Assembly: GCA_017394565.1 (NCBI GenBank)
Contig: JAFPXW010000253.1
Span: 1-5,574 of the forward strand
Direction: 5' to 3'
DNA from: Oscillospiraceae bacterium
Lineage (GTDB): Bacteria; Bacillota; Clostridia; Oscillospirales; Ruminococcaceae
DNA length: 5,574 nucleotides
Within the stretch, counting starts at the first letter, position 1. Each line of letters starts with the position of its first letter. The position numbers were made by a program, and so were the translations under genes. The notes beneath the pieces were generated by a model. The model ran no database searches. It saw nothing but the letters and a program-made list of their open reading frames with translations, and was not told the DNA's origin. This document shows positions 1 through 5,574 of this stretch, piece by piece.

Positions 1-16
1 AAGAAGGACGCTTGTT

Positions 17-87
17 CAATTTGCTAAGTTGTTAGCATTGTTGGCGGTGGGGGGAAGAAACGCGCCTGTTCTCATAACAGAACCCCC
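17..87. other. Two weak inverted repeats in the leader region
   Basis: No gene is supportable in positions 1-206. Two dyads are visible. GCTAA (23-27) and TTAGC (32-36) flank a four-base loop and are extended by CAAT (17-20) and ATTG (37-40), with a two-base bulge on the left. GTTCT (68-72) and AGAAC (79-83) flank a six-base loop, and a run of six Gs at 49-54 could pair with the Cs at 83-87. Neither is followed by a convincing T-tract, so neither is called a terminator. They could belong to the 3' end of a transcript from the left, be protein-binding sites, or be chance. Confidence 0.2.
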
Positions 88-121
88 AAAATTGATTTCC
101 GTGAGCAGCACGCATCGCCAC

Positions 122-150
122 TTGACAAAACGTTCAGTTTGTGGTATCAT
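122..150 (+). promoter_or_regulatory. Sigma-A type promoter of the DUF1858 gene
   Basis: A perfect -35 box TTGACA (122-127) is separated by exactly 17 bases from TATCAT (145-150), which matches the -10 consensus TATAAT at five of six positions. The TG at 142-143, one base before the -10, makes it an extended -10 promoter. Transcription should start near position 157, leaving a leader of about 50 bases before the ATG at 207. Because the -10 box lies over the alternative GTG start at 141, that longer start cannot be used from this promoter. Confidence 0.85.
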
Positions 151-194
151 CATATCATAGCGTTCCCATACGTTTAGTCGTTTTCAAGAAAGTT

Positions 195-200
195 GAGGTG
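195..200 (+). promoter_or_regulatory. Ribosome binding site fixing the ATG at 207
   Basis: GAGGTG lies six bases before the ATG at 207. It is the only good Shine-Dalgarno match near either candidate start, so it decides in favour of 207 over the in-frame GTG at 141. Confidence 0.8.
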
Positions 201-206
201 ATCGTT

Positions 207-410
207 ATGGCACAGGTCACAAAGGACACCATGATCGGCGACCTGCTGAATATCAATCTTGAGGCAGCAGCTCCGATCCTCATGGGCATCGGTATGCACT
301 GCCTGGGCTGCCCGGCTTCTCAGATGGAAACCATCGAGGAGGCTGCTGCGGTTCACGGTGTGGATGCAGACGAGCTGGTCAATATGCTCAACGAAAAGCT
401 CGCTGAGTAA
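207..410 (+). CDS. DUF1858 / hybrid-cluster-associated redox disulfide domain protein
   Basis: This is a small cytosolic protein of 67 residues, the usual length for the stand-alone DUF1858 family, which also appears as the 'hybrid cluster protein-associated redox disulfide' family. The diagnostic stretch is GMHCLGCPAS at about residues 29-38, with the CxxC pair Cys32 and Cys35, followed by METIEEAAAVHGVD and a C-terminal helix ending NEKLAE. The N-terminal part (TKDTMIGDLL, then a helix ending in PILMGIG) also matches the family pattern. The start at 207 is chosen from the GAGGTG site at 195-200 and the promoter at 122-150; a longer reading from GTG at 141 would begin inside the -10 box. The gene appears monocistronic, between its own promoter and the hairpin at 428-468. 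The family is thought to act in thiol redox or metal/sulfur chemistry, but its reaction is not established, and no hybrid cluster protein gene is visible nearby. Family assignment is firm; function is inferred. Confidence 0.92.
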   Translation: MAQVTKDTMIGDLLNINLEAAAPILMGIGMHCLGCPASQMETIEEAAAVHGVDADELVNMLNEKLAE

Positions 411-427
411 CCGGAACCCAGACAACG

Positions 428-468
428 AAAAACCGCCTTGCTGTGTACGCAGCAGGGCGGTTTTGCTT
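428..468. terminator. Bidirectional intrinsic terminator between convergent genes
   Basis: Fifteen bases at 429-443 pair with 450-464, with a single T-G wobble and a six-base loop (444-449). The stem core is CCGCC/GGCGG. The A-run at 428-432 and the T-run at 461-464, followed by GCTTCTT, give a T-rich tail on either strand. It lies 18 bases after the DUF1858 stop (410) and about 20 bases after the minus-strand diguanylate cyclase stop (485), so it plausibly ends both transcripts. Confidence 0.85.
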
Positions 469-484
469 CTTGTCAGGTTCTCGC

Positions 485-1513
485 TCAGATCACGACCTGA
501 TTTTTCCCGTGAGTCTTGCCTTGATAGAGTTTCTCGTCCGCTTTGGAGATCCAGCCGTCGTTGGTCAGGCGCTCGTCATACTGCATCACGCCGATCGTGA
601 CGGTGATCTGTAAGGGCTTCCCATCGTACCGGAACGGCTCATCGGCGATCCTCTGCCGCAGCGTTTCCAGCACCGCTATCGTGCAGCGCCCATCTCTGGA
701 AAGGACGATGAATTCCTCGCCGCCCCACCGGCAGACCGTGCAATTCGCACAGGTCTGTCTGGCGATCGCTGCCACCTCATGCAGGATATAGTCGCCGCAA
801 TTGTGGCCGTAGGTATCGTTGACTTTCTTGAAATTGTCGATGTCCAGCATCGCAAGCCATCTGTTGTCCGGCTTGCACGGTTCCGGCTGATTGAGTACCG
901 CCAGCAGATAATGCCGGTTATACAGCCCTGTCAGATTGTCAACAAGCGCCATGTTTTCCAGCTTTTCCTCTGATTCGATCGCGATCTTGTGGTAGAACCA
1001 GACATAGATGATCACGATGCTGAACGCTGCCACCGAATTGAACAGGATCAGGATGTTCATACCGCTTTCGGGGATCGTATACAGCGGTTCATGCGTCCGC
1101 GCGTAGACGTAAACACCGGCATAGCAGATCACATGAATGGCAATGACCAGCGCCAGCGGCAGTTCGCGTTTCAGGATGCGCGCGTGGAGGTAGCCGTTGT
1201 AGCTGATGCAGGCCATCATCCCCAATGCATACAGCTGAAACGCCGGTTCTGTTCCCAGACAGATGACACCAACGATCATCATCGCCATGATGACGGTATA
1301 AATGATGGTCGTGGCGATCAGGAAATGCCGTTTCAGGATGAGGTAGATGTTGGTGGTATTGATGACCAGCTTGACATAGATAAGGTACCGGATCACCGGC
1401 ATCTCATAGACAATGCCCATCACCAGAAAGAACACATCCGTGAACAGCAGAAATCCCCCGCAGAACAGCGTCAGATTCCGCAGAAAGAGCAGTTTTTGTT
1501 CCGTGCCGTTCAT
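485..1513 (-). CDS. Membrane-bound GGDEF diguanylate cyclase
   Basis: Predicted to make cyclic-di-GMP from two GTP at the inner face of the membrane. The 342-residue protein has about six hydrophobic segments (roughly residues 14-36, 41-60, 64-86, 92-109, 117-137 and 152-174), then a short charged linker and a C-terminal GGDEF domain from about 188. The domain shows DNLTGLYNR (192-200), the metal-binding LDIDNFKKVNDTYGH (223-237), the active-site RWGGEEF with GGEEF at 264-268, and a final KADEKLY...GKN (324-338). All motifs needed for catalysis are present, so it should be active. The inhibitory RxxD site expected five residues before GGEEF is absent; that position reads CANC, part of a CxxCxxC (Cys255, Cys258, Cys261). 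The membrane part has no sensor family I recognise. It is the last gene of the three-gene minus-strand operon, starting four bases after the SDR stop, with its ribosome binding site overlapping that stop. Confidence 0.93.
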   Translation of the reverse strand: MNGTEQKLLFLRNLTLFCGGFLLFTDVFFLVMGIVYEMPVIRYLIYVKLVINTTNIYLILKRHFLIATTIIYTVIMAMMIVGVICLGTEPAFQLYALGMMACISYNGYLHARILKRELPLALVIAIHVICYAGVYVYARTHEPLYTIPESGMNILILFNSVAAFSIVIIYVWFYHKIAIESEEKLENMALVDNLTGLYNRHYLLAVLNQPEPCKPDNRWLAMLDIDNFKKVNDTYGHNCGDYILHEVAAIARQTCANCTVCRWGGEEFIVLSRDGRCTIAVLETLRQRIADEPFRYDGKPLQITVTIGVMQYDERLTNDGWISKADEKLYQGKTHGKNQVVI

Positions 1514-1515
1514 AG

Positions 1516-1524
1516 CCTCACCTT
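1516..1524 (-). promoter_or_regulatory. Ribosome binding site of the cyclase, overlapping the SDR stop
   Basis: On the minus strand AAGGTGAGG precedes the cyclase ATG (1513-1511), and its TGA (1520-1518) is also the stop codon of the SDR gene. The overlap suggests translational coupling of the cyclase to the SDR. The coupling itself is an inference. Confidence 0.75.
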
Positions 1525-2267
1525 CCGTACACGTCCGGCATCTCCTCAGCTTTTCGGACAGCCTCCTCCAGTGTCAGCCCTGCAAACGCCTGTGCCGGAA
1601 AGATCCTGCCGGACTTGCCGTCATTGATGAACGCACCGACGATGACGCCGGGGACAGCGCTTTCCGGTGCATTGGGAGCCTGGCTGCCGCCAAGATCCGT
1701 TCTGCACCAGCCGGGATCGGTCAGGCTGAGGATCACGTCCGTGCCGTTGTATTTCGAGCCGAGGTCGCGTGTGACCTTGTCGAGTGCCGCCTTGCTGGCG
1801 GAATAGCCTGCCTGCTGGGGATCGAGGTCGATGCCGCTGGTGGTGTTCACGATGCGCCCGAATCCGCGCTCTGCCATGCCCGGCAGGAAGTGATAGCAGA
1901 TGCGCATCGGTGCGATGGTGTTCACCCGGAAGCTGATGTCGTAGTCCGACACCGGTGTCTGGAGGAATTCCGTCCGGTAGGCGATCTGGAGTCCTGCGTT
2001 ATTCAGGATGATATCGACCTGTGTGCCGCGCCCGTCGATCTCAGACAGCATCGCATCCACGGCGTCCAGATCAGAAAGCTCCGCCTGCACCGCATACGCC
2101 TGCACGCCCATCGCGCGGACTTCTGCAAGCAGTGCGTCACAATGCGTGATGTCACGGCTGTGCAGGATGAGGTTGCATCCCTGTTTTGCCATTTCGAGTG
2201 CTGCCAGTCTGCCGATGCCGCGGCTGGCGCCGGTCACGAGTACCCATTTTCCAGTTACATTCATCAT
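1518..2267 (-). CDS. Short-chain dehydrogenase/reductase (SDR), substrate unknown
   Basis: A cytosolic NAD(P)-dependent oxidoreductase of 249 residues, the normal size for a classical SDR. It has the Rossmann glycine motif TGASRGIG (12-19), NNAG (89-92), the catalytic Asn116 in VNTIAP, Ser144 in NTTSG, and the YSASK box with Tyr155 and Lys159. The post-catalytic DPGWCRTDLGG (184-194) is the PG motif region that closes over the cofactor. Arg16 and Arg38 (HSRD after strand 2), with no acidic residue at the end of that strand, favour NADPH over NADH. Ser144 to Tyr155 is slightly short, so the exact catalytic serine/threonine is not certain. The ATG at 2267 is chosen because CAGGGAG precedes it by nine bases; a second ATG follows directly. 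It lies 38 bases after the phosphodiesterase gene and four before the cyclase, so it is co-transcribed with both. Substrate and link to cyclic-di-GMP are not evident. Confidence 0.93.
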   Translation of the reverse strand: MMNVTGKWVLVTGASRGIGRLAALEMAKQGCNLILHSRDITHCDALLAEVRAMGVQAYAVQAELSDLDAVDAMLSEIDGRGTQVDIILNNAGLQIAYRTEFLQTPVSDYDISFRVNTIAPMRICYHFLPGMAERGFGRIVNTTSGIDLDPQQAGYSASKAALDKVTRDLGSKYNGTDVILSLTDPGWCRTDLGGSQAPNAPESAVPGVIVGAFINDGKSGRIFPAQAFAGLTLEEAVRKAEEMPDVYGR

Positions 2268-2276
2268 GATTCTGTT

Positions 2277-2282
2277 CTCCCT
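2277..2282 (-). promoter_or_regulatory. Ribosome binding site of the SDR gene
   Basis: AGGGAG on the minus strand lies nine bases before the ATG at 2267. It supports the longer of two adjacent ATG starts, although the second ATG, three bases on, would also be in range. Confidence 0.65.
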
Positions 2283-2305
2283 GTAGATTGTATGATTGTT
2301 CTGTA

Positions 2306-5300
2306 TTATTGCTCAAATTCTGTGATCTTTTCGCGGAACTGTTCCTCGCCGTTGAGCAGAAAGACCTGTCTGCCGTTTGCGATGCGGAAATTCTCCGGCG
2401 GTGCAAAGGTATCCCTGCTGATCGCACTGCTGATATTGACGTGAACATCAGAATTCACAAGGTCGATCATCGTATTCTCATCGAATCCGCCGAATGCGAT
2501 GGCTTCCTGACCGGAATTGGAGAGCTTCAGCGTGATATTGGCGACATAGAGCTCCGTACTGCCGTACACGGATCCCAGGCAGGTGGAATGATCCGCCCTC
2601 TGGTCGATCGTGATGCCGCAGTCGATGATATGGACTCTGCTGTGCTTGCCGTGCAGGGTTCCCAGGGCTGTCGCAAATCTGCCGGATGCATAGTGATTGA
2701 TCGCACTGTTGCGGATGGAAATATCGGCATTTCCGTCCAGCGAACCGATCAGGACACAGTAGCCGACGGAGAAATCGGATTCGATATGGCAGTATTTCAG
2801 CGACAGTTCCACATCGCCCGTCAGCGCACCGATGCCGACGCAGGTCTCGTTATTGCTGACAAGGTTGTATTCGCCGCGGTGAATGTGGATCTCGCCGCCC
2901 AGTCCCGAACCGATGCACACGCCCTTCTGACCGCGGCTGTTGATATTGAGCGGGCCGTCCTGTTCAAAGAGCAGGACGCCGTGGCGTGCGGTGTGGTGAT
3001 TGCCGATGCCGTAGAATTCCGCAGCATTCAGGTCGATCGTCAGCGCCCCGTCGCCCTCCAGACACAGCCGCGAGGATTCCGGCACCTGGATGCCGGAACC
3101 AGACAGATTGTTCGTGCCGACGATGACGAGCGTCACATCAGAATGCTCGCCCAGCTCGATGCAGGGGCGGTTCTTGATATCAGAGAGATACGCATCCTCC
3201 AGCGTGATGCGCCCGTTGTAGCCGGGCTCGATCCGCAGGTGGATGTCGGTCTTCATCTGCGGTGTGCCGATGATGGCGATATCCTTGTAGACCATGCCCT
3301 CTTGCCCGACGGAGATGTCGGTCACGCCGTCGCGCATCAGCTTGGAGAGGGAGATGCGGTTGGTCTTGCCGGCAATGTAGAGCTTTTTGTTATGGCCGTC
3401 CACACGTTCCTGGTAGTACTGCCGGATCTCGGCAATGCATTTTTCGGGAATATGCTTCACGACCTCCGCCTGCGGACGGGCGGTGTAGTAGCCCTGGATC
3501 AGATCCGCGCCCAGGTGGATGACGGTCTGCAATTCCTCCGTCGTTTCCACACCCTCTGCCAGCGCCAGGATATGGTTATCGTGGCAGAAGTCAATGATCT
3601 CGCGCACAAAATGCTGTTTCTGCATCTGGTTCTGGATGCTGCTGAGCAGCGAACGGTCGATCTTGACATAGTTCGGCATATAGCGCAGCAGATTGCTGAC
3701 ATTGGAATAGCCCGTGCCGTAGTCATCGACGGCAATGTCGATCCCGAACCGGCCGAAGTAGTCCTTCAGGCGTTCGAGGTCGTCGTCCTTCAGCTCCGCC
3801 TCCTCCGTCAGCTCCACAACGACATTGGCAGCGTACTGCTTGAAATACGCATCCAGCTTGACCGATGCGGAATCGCTGATGGGGACGCCCGGGATGCTGT
3901 TGATAAAGACTCTGGCATCGCCGAATGCCTCCGGATCCTCTTTCAGGATGCCCATGACATTGAGGAAGGTGTAGCGCTCCACATCGGACAGTCTGCCCTG
4001 CATGGCGGCGTACTTGATGATGTCCAGCGGCGAGATGCGCTGCTCGGTCTGCGAACGCATCAGCGCCTCATACGCAAAGATCGAACCATCCGTCGCGCGG
4101 ACGATCGGCTGGAAGTGATAGGTCAGCAGATTCTCGTCGAGGATCCGGGTGACCAGCTGGTATTCCTCGCGTTCCTGGGGCTTCAGGGCCTCGTAGGAAT
4201 GTTCGGAGATCTCAAATTTGTTATTCTTGATGCGCTCCAGGTGCTGCTGCATCTGGTTGAGGATGAGGTTCCGGCGCAGCACCTCGAAGCCGCGGCAAAG
4301 CGTACCGCACCACGCCCGGAATGTCTCGTCATAGCTGCGCGGCCCGGTGCCGTAATTGACCGCCGCATAGCCAAAGCACTCGTTCTCGAAGAACAGCGGC
4401 GTGAAGAAGTACGCGCACGGCTTCTCGCGCTCTGCATACAGCTCCGGCAGCATTTCCGCCGTCGGAAACAGCTGTCCCGGCTTGCTGTCTGCTTCCTCAC
4501 GCTTCCGGAAATACCGGATGGCGTGCAGCATCTGCGTCGGGTAGCCTTCATTCGGGAGATGCGTGCTGACATCCGTGTGCTGCCAGTCGCTGCCGATGCA
4601 CAGGTGGAATTCGCGCACGCCGCCCAGCTGGTAGATATAGGAATAGACCGTATCCAGAAAATCCGGCAGCGTGGTCTGGCACATCAGATCCTCCGACATC
4701 ATATTGAAAATGGAGCTGTGCCGTCCCTCGGAGATATCGGTTCCCCATGTCTCGCGCTTGATCTGGTAGTGCGGCATCCCGGATTCGCAGCAACCGCAGC
4801 TCTCGCCGAAGATCAGTCTGGATTTGAGCCTGAAGCCCTCCGGGGTGCGCTTCTCCATGAACGCCAGCAGATAATCGAACGCATACGCGCCGAATTCCTC
4901 CGCCGGGATCAGCGCCGACGTCAGCGACTGCGGGCTTGTCTGCCCCTCATAGGTCGAATCATAGCCCACCACGGCAATGTCCCTGCCGATCTCCACGCCG
5001 TGCGCGGTCAGCACCTTGCACAGACCGATCGCCATCTGGTCATTCGCGCAGGCCACGGCATCCGGCAGCGGCGAGGTTCTGGACAAAAGCTGTTCTGCGC
5101 ACAGCTCACCGCTTTGATACCAGAAATCCCCGTAGAGGATATTTTCCGCAGTGACCGGCAGATCGTGGTCGCGCATGGCATCCTCGAAGCCCTTCAGTCG
5201 TTCCTTGGAGTGCTTGTGCCACTTCTTGCCGCCGACGAATGCGATGTTCCGGCATCCGTGCTGTTCGATCAGGTGCGATACGAGCTCATATTCCGCCGAG

Positions 5301-5574
5301 TAGCAGTCCGTGCAGATGCTCGGAAACAGCGCACTTTCCTTCTCGATGACGATGATCGGTGCGGAAAGGACGGATTTGAGATGCGCTTCCAGCTTCTGCG
5401 CCGCGTGTTCGGTCTGGATGCTGTCCTTCAGGATGATCGCGCCGTCGAATTTTTCCGGATTCATCAGGGAGAAAATATTCGATTCTCCGGCCTCATGCGC
5501 CGTGGTGTCCTGATATTTGCGATACATGGAAAAGATACAGACATCGTATCCTGCTTCAAAACTTTTTGTCAGAA
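2306..5574 (-). CDS. LacI-like sensor / EAL phosphodiesterase with beta-solenoid tail (5' partial)
   Basis: Predicted to hydrolyse cyclic-di-GMP under control of a bound small molecule. The frame is open to the window edge, so the start is missing; the ATG at 5527 is internal, because 15 more codons upstream (ending GYDVCIFS) supply a strand expected of the sensor fold. Numbering from that Met, residues up to about 243 are a LacI/periplasmic-binding-like domain (FDGAII; RNIAFVGG; ERLKGFEDAM; ACANDQMAIG; DIAVVGYDS), ending in ESCGCC. Residues about 275-420 resemble a GAF-like region (FFTPLFFENECFGYAAVNYG), followed by a probable coiled coil (421-455). The EAL domain (about 468-700) keeps its catalytic motifs: QPIV, YEALMR (486-491), FINS (541-544), ELTE (572-575), DDYGTGYSN (601-609), VKIDRS (621-626), AEGVET (657-662) and QGYYTARP (678-685). 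No GGDEF domain is present. Residues about 715-1036 form a repeat-rich beta-solenoid. No membrane segment is visible, so sensor and EAL should both be cytosolic. First visible gene of the operon. Confidence 0.93.
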   Translation of the reverse strand, partial: LTKSFEAGYDVCIFSMYRKYQDTTAHEAGESNIFSLMNPEKFDGAIILKDSIQTEHAAQKLEAHLKSVLSAPIIVIEKESALFPSICTDCYSAEYELVSHLIEQHGCRNIAFVGGKKWHKHSKERLKGFEDAMRDHDLPVTAENILYGDFWYQSGELCAEQLLSRTSPLPDAVACANDQMAIGLCKVLTAHGVEIGRDIAVVGYDSTYEGQTSPQSLTSALIPAEEFGAYAFDYLLAFMEKRTPEGFRLKSRLIFGESCGCCESGMPHYQIKRETWGTDISEGRHSSIFNMMSEDLMCQTTLPDFLDTVYSYIYQLGGVREFHLCIGSDWQHTDVSTHLPNEGYPTQMLHAIRYFRKREEADSKPGQLFPTAEMLPELYAEREKPCAYFFTPLFFENECFGYAAVNYGTGPRSYDETFRAWCGTLCRGFEVLRRNLILNQMQQHLERIKNNKFEISEHSYEALKPQEREEYQLVTRILDENLLTYHFQPIVRATDGSIFAYEALMRSQTEQRISPLDIIKYAAMQGRLSDVERYTFLNVMGILKEDPEAFGDARVFINSIPGVPISDSASVKLDAYFKQYAANVVVELTEEAELKDDDLERLKDYFGRFGIDIAVDDYGTGYSNVSNLLRYMPNYVKIDRSLLSSIQNQMQKQHFVREIIDFCHDNHILALAEGVETTEELQTVIHLGADLIQGYYTARPQAEVVKHIPEKCIAEIRQYYQERVDGHNKKLYIAGKTNRISLSKLMRDGVTDISVGQEGMVYKDIAIIGTPQMKTDIHLRIEPGYNGRITLEDAYLSDIKNRPCIELGEHSDVTLVIVGTNNLSGSGIQVPESSRLCLEGDGALTIDLNAAEFYGIGNHHTARHGVLLFEQDGPLNINSRGQKGVCIGSGLGGEIHIHRGEYNLVSNNETCVGIGALTGDVELSLKYCHIESDFSVGYCVLIGSLDGNADISIRNSAINHYASGRFATALGTLHGKHSRVHIIDCGITIDQRADHSTCLGSVYGSTELYVANITLKLSNSGQEAIAFGGFDENTMIDLVNSDVHVNISSAISRDTFAPPENFRIANGRQVFLLNGEEQFREKITEFEQ
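2420..2920 (-). repeat. Six 28-residue beta-solenoid repeats in the phosphodiesterase tail
   Basis: Protein-level tandem repeats, numbered from the Met at 5527. Each begins with a pattern like V-x-I-G-S-L-x-G, then an alternating hydrophobic strand (EIHIH, VELSL, ADISI, RVHII, TELYV, MIDLV) and a second strand (YNLVS, CHIES, SAINH, CGITI, ITLKL, SDVHV). The anchoring glycines fall at residues 873, 900, 928, 956, 985 and 1013, spacings of 27, 28, 28, 29 and 28. This regularity is typical of a right-handed parallel beta-helix. Less regular rungs continue upstream to about residue 760 (for example SDVTLVIVGTNNL, and GDGALTIDL). The upstream part resembles the beta-helix of carbohydrate-binding proteins of the Cthe_2159 kind, but that is a resemblance only. 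The repeats have diverged and do not look like recent DNA duplications. Confidence 0.8.

Noticed and set aside
16..75. 19-residue minus-strand small ORF preceded by a G-run resembling a ribosome binding site
   Set aside because: Too short and without any similarity or promoter I can see; the G-run may instead belong to the inverted repeat there.
2..160. Frame open from the left edge to a TAG near 160 on the + strand
   Set aside because: It has no start in the window and no recognisable motif, and it runs through the promoter; the length is compatible with chance.
141..206. Longer N-terminus of the DUF1858 protein from GTG at 141
   Set aside because: The codon lies over the -10 box of the promoter and has no ribosome binding site. 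The extra 22 residues do not fit the family, which begins near the Met at 207.
989..1627. 212-codon open frame on the + strand, antisense to the cyclase membrane region
   Set aside because: Its composition is extremely rich in D, H, Q and R, as expected from reading hydrophobic codons backwards. The minus strand holds the well-supported GGDEF protein.
2287..2316. Possible internal minus-strand promoter (TTGAGC, 18 bp, TACAAT) before the SDR gene
   Set aside because: Its predicted start would fall inside the SDR ribosome binding site (2277-2282), giving a transcript with a broken leader. The -35 match is weak and overlaps the end of the upstream gene.
1413..2444. 343-codon open frame on the + strand, antisense to the SDR gene
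   Set aside because: The opposite strand carries a complete SDR with all family motifs. The + frame has no recognisable motif and is explained by codon bias of the real gene.

Overview
The window looks like a chromosomal piece from an anaerobic Gram-positive Firmicute, most likely a Ruminococcus-like member of the Oscillospiraceae. This rests on three things: by-eye GC in the mid-50s, strong AGGAGG-type ribosome binding sites, and gene families typical of that group (a DUF1858 CxxC protein and a LacI-type sensor domain attached to cyclic-di-GMP machinery). The genus is an inference and no marker gene fixes it.

Layout. Positions 1-206 hold no supportable gene, only two weak inverted repeats and a very good sigma-A promoter (TTGACA, 17 bp, TATCAT with an extended -10). 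This promoter drives a single 67-residue DUF1858 protein (207-410, + strand). A hairpin at 428-468, with A-rich and T-rich flanks, sits between this gene and the convergent minus-strand genes and can serve as terminator for both.

Positions 485 to the right edge are filled by three minus-strand genes in the order big sensor/phosphodiesterase, SDR oxidoreductase, diguanylate cyclase. Gaps are 38 bp and 4 bp, with no terminator between them, so they look like one operon read from right to left. The first gene is cut by the right edge: its frame is open to position 5574 and the ATG at 5527 is internal. Its product combines a LacI/periplasmic-binding-like sensor domain, a GAF-like middle region, a coiled-coil linker, an EAL domain with its catalytic motifs intact, and a C-terminal beta-solenoid made of about six 28-residue repeats. 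The second gene is a classical NADPH-type short-chain dehydrogenase/reductase. The third is a six-pass membrane GGDEF protein with an intact GGEEF active site but no inhibitory RxxD site; a CxxCxxC cluster occupies that position instead.

Together the operon encodes an enzyme predicted to destroy cyclic-di-GMP and one predicted to make it, with an oxidoreductase between them. The likely logic is a small-molecule (probably sugar) responsive cyclic-di-GMP switch, with a soluble, ligand-gated phosphodiesterase opposing a membrane-bound cyclase. The role of the SDR and of the beta-solenoid tail is unknown. The fusion of a LacI-like sensor, EAL and beta-solenoid is the most unusual element. I saw no tRNA, rRNA, CRISPR array, insertion sequence or riboswitch.
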